Of a DNA stretch of 64,000 nt, positions 39,362 through 48,607 are shown piece by piece; the stretch's first letter is position 1, and each line of letters begins with the position of its first letter. Both the position numbers and the translations under genes were made by a program. Source of the stretch: CAVQFB01 sp963711675 (GTDB taxonomy: Bacteria > Acidobacteriota > Terriglobia > Terriglobales > Acidobacteriaceae); NCBI GenBank assembly GCA_963711675.1, contig CAVQFB010000003.1, positions 62,001 through 126,000 of the forward strand, in the 5' to 3' direction. Under the pieces are notes generated by a model. The model ran no database searches. It saw nothing but the letters and a program-made list of their open reading frames with translations, and was not told the origin of the DNA.

Positions 39362-40607
39362 GTGAAAAAGAAGAGGGTCTCAAGTTCTTCGATATCGGAA
39401 ACCAAAGGCGGCCGCACAGGAGTTGCCTCTGGCAGGGGCTCTCAAGTTTTGCCTGGCAAGGGATGTTTTCTGACCAAGCAGGTATCCCTATATCTGATAC
39501 TCATGGCCGCCGCGGCTTGCTTTCTTGGGTTGGCCTCAATTTCAGCGGGCGCAGATGATTCTCAACTGCCCGCCAGAGAGATCACTGTACAAGACAAATT
39601 CGGCGGCCAAATCTTCGGATACGGTGTTGATCAAAACGGCACCGAGGGGATCCTGAGCGAGTCGCTGCTGTTGCCGGACGGAAACCTGCTTGTCGCGACC
39701 GAAACCTTTGACCAGAACACCGGCAAGATCGTCAAAACCATCGCAAAAAAGACCGAGACACAAGACGACTTCGTGACTTGGGGCGTCGTGGGAAGCCACG
39801 TCGGCCTGTTCGAACAGGAACACGTGCAGGGTATTTTTGTCGTCAAGCGCACCTTCGACATTTTGAATCCCCTCGGCAGCAACCGAGTCACGGGGAAGTG
39901 GACTCCTCCTGTCGATGGCAAAACCCAGCTTCTGGAAGACGTCGAAGGCGATCAAGGAACACCCAACGTGGCGGCCATGGCCTCGAGCTACGCCTGTTGC
40001 AGCAGGTTTGTTTTCGGCTCAGACGTGGCGGCGAACAAATTCGGACCTGTCGCCCAGATGACCGATCCCATCTTTAACGCGTCCGTGCCCCCGGTGCTGG
40101 CGTTCGATAGCAAACATAACCGGGCGGTTCTGGCGACAGGCCCAGGGTGCTCCATTCACTGTTCCAGAAATCGCACAGGTCAATCTCGCCAGCGGCAAGA
40201 TTACCAAGTTCACGGGCCTGGGATTCGGGTTCGTCAACGGACTGGCAGTTGACTCCGACACCGGGATCGCATGTACGACGACGGAAACCGACAATAGTGC
40301 CGAGTTCTACGACCTGGCGACGAAGACCGGTTTCATCGTCGCCCTTCCGAACATAGGAGAGTATTCCGGTGCTACGGTGGCTGTCGATTCTTTGCATAAG
40401 CTGTTTTTCATCGCCCATCCCATACCCGCAGCTCCCGGCGAGATACACATCTACGATGAGAAGGGCAACTTGAAGAATTCCCTCTTCGGATTTGCCATTG
40501 GGCCCGGCGGGACGACCATTGCACTGAATCCCGGCAAGCGAACCGGATTTGTACAGGCCCCCGGTTCTAACGGAAATTCATCAGCACTTCAGTCCTTCAC
40601 TTATTGA
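39362..40607 (+). CDS. Secreted propeller-like hypothetical protein, one-base frameshift
   Basis: GTG 39362 is preceded by AGGAGAGAACAC. A long Ser/Gly-rich leader ends in a membrane/signal helix (VSLYLILMAAAACFLGLASISAGA). The first frame runs DKFGGQIFGYGVDQNG to AFDSKHNRAVLATG. After a C run at about 40140, the second frame continues QGAPFTVPEIAQVNLASGKI to GNSSALQSFTY. Removing one C joins them cleanly. The texture (FVNGLAVDSDTGIACTTTETD) is that of a beta-propeller. Function unknown. Confidence 0.7.
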
Positions 40608-40808
40608 CGCGGCCAAGGCTGCGCTGCTTTGTGCGAGCCTGGGCGTGCGGCTTTTCCCGCCTGCATTGGAGTCGGAGTCTGAAGTTTCTGGCGGCTGCAT
40701 TCCATGTGACGCAGGTGAAAGTTGTTGCAGATTGCGCTCCCGCGAGATGTCTGTACAATAGGCGGCGCTTGGGGAGGCCAAGAGAGTCCAACCAAGGAGG
40801 GAACAAAA

Positions 40809-41510
40809 TTGAAGAGGAAGATCGCCCTTTCCATATCGTGTCTCGTCTTAGTCCTGATCGCCGGCGTGGCACTATTAGCATCCAACGAAAACGGAGTCGT
40901 TTTGACCCAGGATGGTCTGCACGCAATCGCCAACGGACCAACTCACGTGACGGCCGCGATTAATGAGGACGCCAGCCTCAAGACGATCGCAGGCAACCTG
41001 AGTACCTACAAGTTCGGAACCTTCTTTTGCTGCTACGGCAACACCATCGCGGAGGGAGGATCGAACTTCCCCTTCCAGACATGGGTTGCAATTGCTTTCA
41101 CTCCAACGGCGGACGCCAAGGTGACAAAGATTGAAGAATCGGTTGGGGCATTTTCAGGTATCACCAGCGGCTTCGAGTTAAGCCTTAACGAAGATGCCAG
41201 CGGTCTGCCGGGAACGGCCATCAAGACATTCCATATTGCGCATCCGCCGACCTATGGCAACTGCTGCACCGTTGACGTTGGTAAGCCGAAAGCGGGCGTA
41301 CCGGTTAAAAAGGGCACCCAATACTGGGTTGTTGCCAGTACTACCAGCCAAGACACCAACTTCCTGGGTGGCTGGGCCTTCAACAGCACCGATATGCGGG
41401 CGCACCCAGCTGCTTCCTGGTGCCTGGGCCCTTCGAAGTATTGCACGGTTAGCGGCCAATGGGTCGCGTTCAGCGGCCTGCTTCCGGGTTTTGCTGTTTT
41501 GGGAAATTGA
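40809..41510 (+). CDS. Secreted hypothetical protein with strong RBS and TTG start
   Basis: 233 residues. TTG 40809 sits behind AAGGAGGGAACAAAA and begins a signal segment (LKRKIALSISCLVLVLIAGVALLAS). The mature protein is beta-rich, with Cys pairs in FFCCYGN, GNCCTVDV and WCLGPSKYC that could form disulfides, and VKKGTQYWVVASTTSQDTNFLGGW. This resembles choice-of-anchor type extracellular domains. A perfect hairpin terminator follows 53 bases downstream. Confidence 0.7.
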   Translation: MKRKIALSISCLVLVLIAGVALLASNENGVVLTQDGLHAIANGPTHVTAAINEDASLKTIAGNLSTYKFGTFFCCYGNTIAEGGSNFPFQTWVAIAFTPTADAKVTKIEESVGAFSGITSGFELSLNEDASGLPGTAIKTFHIAHPPTYGNCCTVDVGKPKAGVPVKKGTQYWVVASTTSQDTNFLGGWAFNSTDMRAHPAASWCLGPSKYCTVSGQWVAFSGLLPGFAVLGN

Positions 41511-41973
41511 ACCCGCCTTACGACGAAGTAGATGCCACTGGCTTTGTTTTGAATCGAAACTTATTTGGGCGGGCTGATGCCCGCCCAAAATTTGTTGAGG
41601 CGAAGAATCGCCAGAACTTTTAGCCGATCAAGCGCAACCCTCGAACTTCGACAAGCGGCTTCCGCCGCAAGCTCAGGCATTTACAAACTGGAAGTGAGGA
41701 ATTGCATCTTTCCCGACCGCTGAAGGCGGGAACGGAATGCTTGTGTATCGTTATGTCGAAAATTCTCTACGCACAGTCCAGGGAACATCTGCTGACAAGA
41801 GCACACTGAAGGCCGTTGCCCGCTGCCATTCCCTATGATCTGCGATCGTGATTGTGCTCAAGTTCGGTGGTTTGTCATACACGGTGTGCAGATTTCTTGC
41901 CATGCAATTCCTTGCATCTTGACAACCGTCAGAGGGTTCGTCGATAGTGCCTCGGCGGAGCAGACCATTAATC
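41511..41973. other. Intergenic region with terminator
   Basis: This 463-base gap holds the hairpin at 41564-41589 and, presumably, the promoter of the phosphoesterase gene. No coding sequence was recognised. Confidence 0.4.
41564..41589 (+). terminator. Hairpin terminator
   Basis: TTTGGGCGGGC (41564-41574) and GCCCGCCCAAA (41579-41589) form a perfect 11-bp stem with a four-base TGAT loop, followed by ATTTGTTG. It lies just after the secreted protein gene ending at 41510. The U tract is short, so efficiency is uncertain. Confidence 0.65.
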
Positions 41974-43212
41974 ATGAAACGAATCCTCGGGCTTCTACTG
42001 CTGGCCTCCGGCGTGGTGGCGCAGCAGACTCCAATTCAGCACGTAGTATTCATCTACAAAGAGAATCGCAGCTTCGACCATATGTTCGGTACCTTCCCGG
42101 GAGTTAATGGAGCAACCTCAGGAACAATACACTCGGGAAAACAGATTCCCCTGCAACATTCACCGGACAAGACGCTTAACTTCGACCACAACTGGGGGTC
42201 CGTCCGCGAGTCCATTGACCATGGCAAGATGGACCACTTCGATCTTGGACCATGCAAACCTGCCCCCTACAAGTGCTACTCCCAATATCAGGAAGCCGAT
42301 ATATCCAACTACTTCGCTTACGCCAGGAGTTATCTGATCGCGGATAACTTCTTTAGTTCACTAACCGGTCCCAGCTTCCCCAATCATCTTTATTCGATCG
42401 CTTCACAGTCCGGGACAGCGGTCGACAATCCCAACAATACGGATGACTGGGGCTGTGATTCTCCTCCGGGAACCACCGTTAGGACCTACGAGAACCGTGA
42501 ATACCACTATGTTTTTCCGTGTTTTGACTTTGCAACCCTAGGAGATCGGCTGGATGACGCCGGGATCAGTTGGCGCTACTATGCTCCTACCAAAGGACAG
42601 CCCGGCTACCAGTGGACGGTTTACAATGCCATCCAACACGTTCGATACGGTCGACATTGGAAGTCCGATGTAGTCCCCACAAACCAATTCATCAAGGACG
42701 CCTCCCGTGGGTCGTCGTGCCAACTCGCAGCGGTGAGCTGGCTCGTTCCAGAATTTCTCCAATCTGAACATCCGTCTGCGTTGATGAGTGAGGGGCAGAA
42801 TTGGACCGTCGATCAGATCAACGCGATTATGCAAGGTGCGTGTTGGTCATCCACCGTCATATTTGTGACGTGGGATGACAGTGGTGGCTTCTACGATCAT
42901 GTGGCCCCTCCGTCTATCGATGAGTATGGCGCTGGCGTGCGCGTACCCTTGTTGATCATCTCGCCTTACGTGAATCCGGGAACGGTGTACTCGAACTTTG
43001 GCACGTTCGATTCCCTGCTGGCCTTTGTGGAGTACAACTGGAACCTGCGTCCTCTTACGCAGCGTGACGCTCGAGCGAATAATCTTGTAGATGCGTTTCA
43101 CTTCAATCGACAGACGCCCGCGGTGATCCTCCCCATGCTGAGCGCTCCCAAGCTGACGACAAAAGAGATGAATGAAATCAATCAGCAAATTCTTCACGAG
43201 CATGAGGAGTAG
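41974..43212 (+). CDS. Secreted phosphoesterase (phospholipase C / acid phosphatase family)
   Basis: 412 residues from ATG 41974, with a signal peptide (MKRILGLLLLASGVVAQQ). The PF04185 signature HVVFIYKENRSFDHMFGTFPGVNG opens the mature protein. TGPSFPNHLYSIASQS and VIFVTWDDSGGFYDHVAPP carry further metal/catalytic residues, then VRVPLLIISPYV. Family members hydrolyse phosphodiesters or phosphomonoesters outside the cell. The upstream in-frame start at 41947 would put nine residues before the signal peptide and was not preferred. Confidence 0.9.
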   Translation: MKRILGLLLLASGVVAQQTPIQHVVFIYKENRSFDHMFGTFPGVNGATSGTIHSGKQIPLQHSPDKTLNFDHNWGSVRESIDHGKMDHFDLGPCKPAPYKCYSQYQEADISNYFAYARSYLIADNFFSSLTGPSFPNHLYSIASQSGTAVDNPNNTDDWGCDSPPGTTVRTYENREYHYVFPCFDFATLGDRLDDAGISWRYYAPTKGQPGYQWTVYNAIQHVRYGRHWKSDVVPTNQFIKDASRGSSCQLAAVSWLVPEFLQSEHPSALMSEGQNWTVDQINAIMQGACWSSTVIFVTWDDSGGFYDHVAPPSIDEYGAGVRVPLLIISPYVNPGTVYSNFGTFDSLLAFVEYNWNLRPLTQRDARANNLVDAFHFNRQTPAVILPMLSAPKLTTKEMNEINQQILHEHEE

Positions 43213-43662
43213 TGGGAAAGTTGCCGAGAGGAATTAGAAAGACCAGGTCCTGGCGAAGTACTGTGAAAGATGAGGGGATTTCTGCTGATCGTTGCGGTGT
43301 GGCATTCGTAGTTGTGCTCGGAGAAAAGGACTAGTCCTAATCGGCGGAGTCTCACTCCGCTTGGCTCGCTCAGCAGACCGCTGACAGTGCAACGTGAAGG
43401 ATCCGTGCAATAGCGCCGCCAAATGCCAACCTGATTGATGGTTTCGGCAACCCCTAGCGAGTGGCGTCACCGGCAGAACGCTAGCTGGGGTGGAGCAGCC
43501 GGTCTTGAAAATAGCGTTAACCGATGATTTCGGAACAGGCGCCTGCGCGTAGGTAAGGACGCTCCGAGTGCCATCTGCCCCCGACAAGTAACTCTGGCGA
43601 AAGAGAGTGTGGTGCGCGTACTATAAGAGCAGCTTCTACATAACCTTTGAGGGGGAACTCAG
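43213..43662. other. Intergenic region with tRNA-Ser-like string
   Basis: No accepted gene. The plus strand at about 43491-43511 contains GCAGCCGGTCTTGAAAA, which looks like the anticodon-arm half of a tRNA-Ser(UGA), but the 3' half of the stem and a full cloverleaf are absent. A GCGGAGT-GAG-ACTCCGC type hairpin also lies near 43340-43360. A 117-codon minus-strand frame (43234-43587) has no domain. Confidence 0.35.
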
Positions 43663-43893
43663 ATGGCGAATCTCGCCGAGGTACTTAGAGAACTTGAGCA
43701 AGAACGCGGACGTATTGATGAAGCGATCAAGGTGATAGGAAAACTCATCGGACGGAATCAGACCGCAAAGATTGTCTCGATAACCGGGAAGCCGAAGCGG
43801 ATAATGTCAGCAGCCGCGCGCCGGAGAATTGCTGCCGCCCAGCGGGCGAGGTGGGCGAAGTGGAAGGCAAAGCACGCGAAGAAAGCGGCTTAG
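43663..43893 (+). CDS. Small basic protein (QRARWAKWK tail)
   Basis: 76 residues. ATG follows GAGGGGGAACTCAG. An N-terminal coiled-coil-like helix (ANLAEVLRELEQERGRIDEAIKVIGKLIG) precedes a strongly basic tail (AAARRRIAAAQRARWAKWKAKHAKKAA). Small proteins of this layout are frequent in Acidobacteriota. The tail suggests nucleic-acid binding, but no function is known. It has a very strong terminator 28 bases downstream, consistent with a monocistronic and perhaps abundant transcript. Confidence 0.75.
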   Translation: MANLAEVLRELEQERGRIDEAIKVIGKLIGRNQTAKIVSITGKPKRIMSAAARRRIAAAQRARWAKWKAKHAKKAA

Positions 43894-43921
43894 TTTCTAC
43901 TCCGAGTCCGGGCAAGAGGAT

Positions 43922-43949
43922 AGAGAGCGAGAGATTACTCTCGCTCTCT
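43922..43949 (+). terminator. Strong intrinsic terminator
   Basis: AGAGAGCGAGAG (43922-43933) pairs perfectly with CTCTCGCTCTCT (43938-43949) around an ATTA loop, followed by TATTTT. It follows the small basic protein gene. Confidence 0.85.
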
Positions 43950-44115
43950 TATTTTGGTGCACAGGGTCACAGGCAAGGTTCCCAAAACAACTCCTTCGCT
44001 GTCGCCAGAAGGTGACCGGCTGAAACGTTAACAGCGGCCCGGTATGTCGCTACTCAGTGTTTTGCTTTGCCGGCGACTACTGCCCAGACGTGCAGCAGCA
44101 TGTGAAGTTGAGCCA

Positions 44116-45645
44116 TCAACCAAAACGCCGGTACTTCTTCCAGAACTCAGGCCACGATACGCGCGGTCCGCCACAAACAAAAATGTCAGGATGATACTGG
44201 CTTTCCTCGTTCTCAACCCCGTACGGATTGCCGTTGTGTCCCGCTAACTGACACCCAGTAAACGTTCTCTCTGCTTCCCCCTGTGCGAAGCCGAGCACGA
44301 TCAGAGTAGATGGAGGCGGATCCGGGTATCCGCGCAGCCAAGCCGAATTTGTGCCGCTGATGGGTGGGGGCAGGTGGTAGGCGGGACCGAGAATTTCGAT
44401 TGCGCCCTGCTCGCCGTAGTTCCCCACCAGCACACGCAGATTGTCGCGCTGCTCCGCAGGCAGCGAGTCTCTGATGTCCGCCACTGCCTTCACCAGGTTG
44501 TCCCAGCCGATCTCCTCTCGCAGATCGCCGTTGTTGCGGAGCGCGAATTCCCTGAGCGGACCGGCGGACGCCAACGGCAAGACCAGTGCGCAGATGTAAA
44601 GCCCGCACGCGACCAATCCTGTGAAGAACGCAGTTTGCACGGTTCGCCGCCACAGCACCTGCAATGACGCGACCCACCGTTCTCCCATGACCGAGCCCAT
44701 CGCCATCAGCATCGGGTAGGCGTTTCCCAAGTAGTAACCTCTTCCCTTTCCGACTATGAAGAGCGCCAGAGGGATCAGATACATCCAGGCGAGCAGGCGA
44801 TATCGGGAGTCCCGCAGAAAGCCGACTAAGCCGGCAATCCACAACACCGCCGCAACCGGATTGGTGCAGATCAGAAACTGATCGCGCAGAAATCCATCCG
44901 ACCGTCCCTGACCAACATCGCGGGTATGAATGTGCTGCAGGAATTGCAGGGAGACGAATTCATGGCGCGCCTGCCACCCCAGATTCGGCAGGAAGATCAC
45001 GAGAGCCAGCGCAATTCCGCTCCAGAACCATGCGCTACGAAGAAAGCGGCGCGCCTGCGTCAGCAGAACTCCCCCTAGAATCCCGCAGACAAGAAACGCC
45101 ATCGTGTACTTGGTCAAAAGCCCGATGCCCACAGTTGCGCCAATTGGCAACCACCACCGGGAATCGTCTGTTTTCAGGAGACGAATCACGAAGTAGGCGA
45201 TCAGCACCCACCATAAGTAATCGAAGGTGGTGTATTGGAACTCCGTCCCTTCGAACAGAGGCAGCGGAGAGAGCGCGATCGCAACAGCAGCAGCGACCTG
45301 GGCGAGCCGTCCTCCGCCAAGTTCTCGCGCCATCCACCCAGTAAAGACAATCGCCACCGCCTGCGCGATTACCGAAAACAATCGCAGGCCCACGAGCGAC
45401 ACGCCGAAGAGTGCAAGGCCAACTCGCTCCACAAATGGCGTCAAGGGCGGATAGGCGACGAATCCCCAGTCCAGATGACGAGCATCGCTCAGAAACTGGA
45501 GCTCATCGCGATGAAACCCGTAGCGGCTATTCGTGAGCAGATGGACCAGCGCCACTGTGGCCGCAATTCCAACCAACACTCGTGTATCGGCCTGAGAACG
45601 AATGTCCGTCTGCTTCGCGCTCTGCTCAGCGTTTACCGATGTCAT
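44116..45645 (-). CDS. GT39-like (PMT/ArnT superfamily) membrane glycosyltransferase
   Basis: 509 residues with about 10-12 membrane helices and a C-terminal soluble part. The first periplasmic loop has GFHRDELQFLSDARHLDWGFVAYPPLTPF, where the acidic DE/D residues match the catalytic loop of GT-C enzymes. SPLPLFEGTEFQYTTFDYLWW and YTMAFLVCGILGGVLL follow. GKGRGYYLGNAYPMLMAMG is characteristic of the dolichyl-phosphate-mannose-mannosyltransferase-like family. Such enzymes use polyprenyl-phosphate sugars to glycosylate lipids or proteins outside the membrane. The acceptor is unknown. Confidence 0.85.
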   Translation of the reverse strand: MTSVNAEQSAKQTDIRSQADTRVLVGIAATVALVHLLTNSRYGFHRDELQFLSDARHLDWGFVAYPPLTPFVERVGLALFGVSLVGLRLFSVIAQAVAIVFTGWMARELGGGRLAQVAAAVAIALSPLPLFEGTEFQYTTFDYLWWVLIAYFVIRLLKTDDSRWWLPIGATVGIGLLTKYTMAFLVCGILGGVLLTQARRFLRSAWFWSGIALALVIFLPNLGWQARHEFVSLQFLQHIHTRDVGQGRSDGFLRDQFLICTNPVAAVLWIAGLVGFLRDSRYRLLAWMYLIPLALFIVGKGRGYYLGNAYPMLMAMGSVMGERWVASLQVLWRRTVQTAFFTGLVACGLYICALVLPLASAGPLREFALRNNGDLREEIGWDNLVKAVADIRDSLPAEQRDNLRVLVGNYGEQGAIEILGPAYHLPPPISGTNSAWLRGYPDPPPSTLIVLGFAQGEAERTFTGCQLAGHNGNPYGVENEESQYHPDIFVCGGPRVSWPEFWKKYRRFG

Positions 45646-46119
45646 GCCGCATGCTCCTCGGTCATACGGTTTCTAACTGCTGTTCTCTTATCTCCCTGGG
45701 ACTGTGCTGTTCCGACTCTTCGGTTTACTTCTGACGCTCAGCGTGAAACCGTATTTTAATAGCAGCAGCCTTATTCCTACGAAGAACTGCGTTCGCACTA
45801 TACGAGGGATTCGGGTGCAAAACTGGCCCTTTCAACCACGATCTCAACGTGTCGAAGTATTGCTAACAGTCGCGATGGGCAATTCAAAGAATCGATGGTT
45901 CTGATCGAACAAACGCCGCGTCCTGCAGTTGCGTCGATTTATTCTCAAGCACTTACAAGCCTTAGTCCGCGGTGATAGGAACGATCAATTGTTTCAATTT
46001 CCAATTCTGATTTGGCTTCGATATCAATAATTTCAGTCCGTGTCGCCTCAGCACCTTGGCAAAATCACAGCGTTGAGCGCCTCGTTAGCCATATCGAGGC
46101 GGAAAGCAGAGAGAACCGC
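45646..46119. other. Intergenic region
   Basis: This 474-base divergent gap lies between the glycosyltransferase gene and a small gene. No coding sequence or clear promoter pair was singled out. Confidence 0.35.
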
Positions 46120-46362
46120 ATGACACAACGGGACGAAAGGCAATGGCGGAAGTTGCGGAGCGAGGTTATCAGAGAGAGCGACCCTTATAAGGTGCTGGAC
46201 ATCCTTCTGGCACTGGATCGGATGGTAGTGGAATTCTCAATGCGGAAGTACAACGTTTCTCGCCGTGACAGGTTCACCATGCGAGCGCAAAATCGACGCC
46301 TGCACGATGCTGTCAGGGAACACCTGCCTCGATTCCTGGAGCCTTCTCGGAGTTTGCCATAG
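46120..46362 (+). CDS. Small hypothetical protein
   Basis: 80 residues from ATG 46120. Composition is helical and charged (QRDERQWRKLRSEVIRESDPYKVLDILLALDRMV), ending in a Pro/Ser tail. An upstream in-frame extension to 46012 lacks coding character. Function unknown. Confidence 0.45.
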   Translation: MTQRDERQWRKLRSEVIRESDPYKVLDILLALDRMVVEFSMRKYNVSRRDRFTMRAQNRRLHDAVREHLPRFLEPSRSLP

Positions 46363-46427
46363 AATTCCCGGCATCCTGCGGCAGAGGCTACGTATCGACT
46401 CAGGTCCAAACGCCAGAAGCGCCTGCA

Positions 46428-46916
46428 TCATCGACCGAACGCCATCCTTGGCTCCGGCACTTCAGCCGAATACAGGTCGAGTAAGCGAAACCGAGTTGCT
46501 TCCAGACGCTGGCCCACAATGTCGACCGTCCGCTTGAGCAGTTCGTAGCCGAGGTCGTGGTTCTTCTCGCACTTCACGCGCAGGCACTTGCCGTTCACTG
46601 CGATGGCGCGAACGGTGCCAACCGCGCGAGCGTCGAAATGCCAGCGGTAAGGTGGAACCAACCAGGACCATCCCAACACCTCACCCTCGGTTACCGTTTC
46701 CGTGGTCAGACGCGCGTGCTGCGGTGCGACAACTTCGAGCGCAACCTGGCCTGCCCGGATCAGGAAAAACTGATTGGCTTCGCCACCCTCCCGAAAGAGA
46801 TGTTGATCCGGTTCGAAACGGACATTGGAAGCGCAACTGATCAGCAGATCAACGTAGTCAGGTCGCAACCCGTTACAGAAGGGGTGTTCAGCAATGATGC
46901 GTCCGAGATCTTCCAT
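46428..46916 (-). CDS. Cyclic-nucleotide-binding domain protein lacking HTH
   Basis: 162 residues from ATG 46916, behind GGAGGTTCGTC. The cNMP-binding beta-roll is visible: PFCNGLRPDYVDLLISCASNVRFEPDQHLFREGGEANQFFLIRAGQVALEV, then GEVLGWSWLVPPYRWHFDARA. The phosphate-binding cassette GExxxxxR(S/T)A is diverged (GWSWLVPPYRW). The C-helix (YELLKRTVDIVGQRLEATRFRLLDL) ends without a winged helix, so it cannot act as a normal Crp/Fnr repressor. It may regulate a partner protein. Its paralogue lies upstream on the same strand. Confidence 0.85.
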   Translation of the reverse strand: MEDLGRIIAEHPFCNGLRPDYVDLLISCASNVRFEPDQHLFREGGEANQFFLIRAGQVALEVVAPQHARLTTETVTEGEVLGWSWLVPPYRWHFDARAVGTVRAIAVNGKCLRVKCEKNHDLGYELLKRTVDIVGQRLEATRFRLLDLYSAEVPEPRMAFGR

Positions 46917-47066
46917 GACGAACCTCCGTGGGAAGAGTGGTGGATACAGACTGGACAATAAAAAGGGCTTCCTCGATGATCATCCTGCGTTCGAACTCCG
47001 AATCTGGCGCGGCTACCCACGCTCCCCGGCGTCACATTCCCATGGCAAGCAATTTGATGCTATGAC

Positions 47067-47092
47067 CGATATCACAACTCTCGGTGATATCG
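47067..47092. promoter_or_regulatory. Inverted repeat between the two cNMP-domain genes
   Basis: CGATATCAC (47067-47075) and GTGATATCG (47084-47092) are perfect inverted copies with an 8-base spacer. The site lies between the stop of the first cNMP-domain gene and about 150 bases upstream of the second gene start. It could be an operator or a weak hairpin. It is not followed by a U tract in either direction. Confidence 0.45.
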
Positions 47093-47109
47093 TAATCTGG
47101 TTTAAACCC

Positions 47110-47532
47110 TCAGCGAGCGATCAACGTCAGAGTGTCGACAGCTTTTATCGTCGACCTCGTTTCCACGATTTCCTCGCTCAGAAGCGCCATCACCTGAAAA
47201 CAGAGAGAGGGCTTGTCGCGGAGTAAGTCGATGACCGCCTGACGGGGAACAAAATCCAGGTCGGATGGCTCCATAGTCTTGGCTGTCAGACTGTAGGGAG
47301 TGCCCGAGAGTGTCGCCGGTAACCCGAGAATCGAGTCGGGACCGAAAGTCCGCGGCGGATAGATACCGTCCGCCGCATCAAGCTCCATGCTCACCTTTCC
47401 CTTACGGATCAGAAAGATACCAGACACATCTTCGCCTCGCCGGAACAAAAAGGAGCCTTTGTTCCGGGAAACAGGCGAAGCCAGACGCCCGAGTTCTGTC
47501 TTGAGTTCAAAGGAAACAATGAGATGCGCCAT
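47110..47532 (-). CDS. Cyclic-nucleotide-binding domain protein lacking HTH (paralogue)
   Basis: 140 residues from ATG 47532, after GGAGGTGACAGG. The beta-roll covers GSFLFRRGEDVSGIFLIRKGKVSMEL, then FGPDSILGLPATLSGTPYSLTAKTMEPSDLDFV. The PB cassette is FGPDSILGLPATLSGTPYSLTA, without the canonical Arg, so cAMP binding is doubtful. The C-helix LLSEEIVETRSTIKAVDTLTLIAR ends the protein; no DNA-binding domain follows. It is the first of two tandem paralogues. Confidence 0.85.
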   Translation of the reverse strand: MAHLIVSFELKTELGRLASPVSRNKGSFLFRRGEDVSGIFLIRKGKVSMELDAADGIYPPRTFGPDSILGLPATLSGTPYSLTAKTMEPSDLDFVPRQAVIDLLRDKPSLCFQVMALLSEEIVETRSTIKAVDTLTLIAR

Positions 47533-47810
47533 CCTGTCACCTCCCCCCGAGGGCGATGTCGCATGTTTACCCTCGGAATGCACTGGCAGGCAGTGACTTC
47601 TATCACCGTTGTGAGTGACGCAAAGATACAGGTTCAGGCCGCCGTCGAGCCTGGTTTTGCTCTTCCAGCCTTCGCTTTTCGGGGTCGGTAATCTGGGCCG
47701 AGCACCCCGTCACAGCGACTTGTTATGTCAATCACGGCACGCGCCGCACTAGTGGCGTAATGTGCTGGTGAGTCCTGTTGTTCCAGTTTCGTCGTCTCGA
47801 GGAGGCTATC

Positions 47811-48233
47811 GTGCCGCAACGAATACCGACGCTGGTACTGGTCTCATTGGTCCTGGGTTTCGTCTTCGCATCTGCCCAGGTGAGGACGCAACGACACCTA
47901 CCCATTCTTCCGGTGGCCGGGGTCAGCATCTTTCAGAACTACTGCGCGCCATGCCATGGACTCGATGGGCGAGGAGCCGGTCCAGTGGCGGCGGCTTTGA
48001 GATCAGAAGTTCCCGACTTAACGAGGCTCGCGCAGCGGAATGGCGGGGTGTTCCCGACCCTGCATGTCAGAAGAAGCATCATGCTGGGAGAGGACGAACT
48101 CATTCCGGCACATGGCTCGAGGACGATGCCGATTTGGGGGCCGGTATTCCATGAGATCGATTTCGATCGGGACCTGGGAAACGTCAAGCTGGAGAACATA
48201 ACGAAATATCTGGAGTCCATTCAGCGGAACTAG
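47811..48233 (+). CDS. Class I cytochrome c
   Basis: 140 residues from GTG 47811, behind GGAGGCTATC. A hydrophobic N-terminal signal/anchor (LVLVSLVLGFVFASAQ) precedes a single heme site SIFQNYCAPCHGLDGRGAGPVAAAL (CAPCH at about residue 45). A Met-containing segment (RTMPIWGP) probably supplies the axial ligand. This is a soluble or tethered periplasmic electron carrier. It lies 5.7 kb from the multiheme cluster, so a direct link is only suggestive. Confidence 0.9.
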   Translation: MPQRIPTLVLVSLVLGFVFASAQVRTQRHLPILPVAGVSIFQNYCAPCHGLDGRGAGPVAAALRSEVPDLTRLAQRNGGVFPTLHVRRSIMLGEDELIPAHGSRTMPIWGPVFHEIDFDRDLGNVKLENITKYLESIQRN

Positions 48234-48341
48234 GCAAGAGCTGTAGAGAGCATGATCGGCGAGCTTGCGAGCTGCTGGTCACTTCCTTGCAATCGCTGCT
48301 GGTGGCTGGCGGCCAGCCGCCAACTTGCGAAACACGCGCGA

Positions 48342-48593
48342 CTATTTTCGAGGTCTCCCCACGCGCTGTGCGGTGGCGAACATCACGGCGACAGTATCCA
48401 GATCTTTTGGCTGTACCTTGCCCGCTGGAATGCGCATATGAGTGAGGTCTTCTAGCTTCAGCAGCAAATCCACCAGCGCCATGGAGTCGATGAGTCCCGA
48501 GGAAACCAGCGGAGTTGTCTCATCGATGATCACGCCGGGCTTTCGGATCAGTTGAACAATGTGTTCAATCATTTGCAGCGCTTCTGCCGTCAT
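48342..48593 (-). CDS. Acyl carrier protein
   Basis: 83 residues from ATG 48593. The phosphopantetheine attachment Ser is in SSGLIDSMALVDLLLKLED (D-S-M/L motif, about residue 37). Helices I and III and the acidic character match type II carrier proteins. The start lies 14 bases after the acyl-AMP ligase gene on the same strand. It most likely receives the acyl group activated by that ligase and presents it to the MBOAT enzyme. Confidence 0.88.
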   Translation of the reverse strand: MTAEALQMIEHIVQLIRKPGVIIDETTPLVSSGLIDSMALVDLLLKLEDLTHMRIPAGKVQPKDLDTVAVMFATAQRVGRPRK

Positions 48594-48607
48594 GCGAACC
48601 TTCTCTC

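Noticed and set aside
43234..43587. 117-codon minus-strand protein-coding frame
   Set aside because: No domain could be named and the interval may hold an RNA or attachment-site remnant instead.
47811..48233. Inclusion of the monoheme cytochrome c in the multiheme electron-transfer locus
   Set aside because: It lies 5.7 kb away on the other strand with the acylation cassette in between, so only a loose functional link can be suggested.
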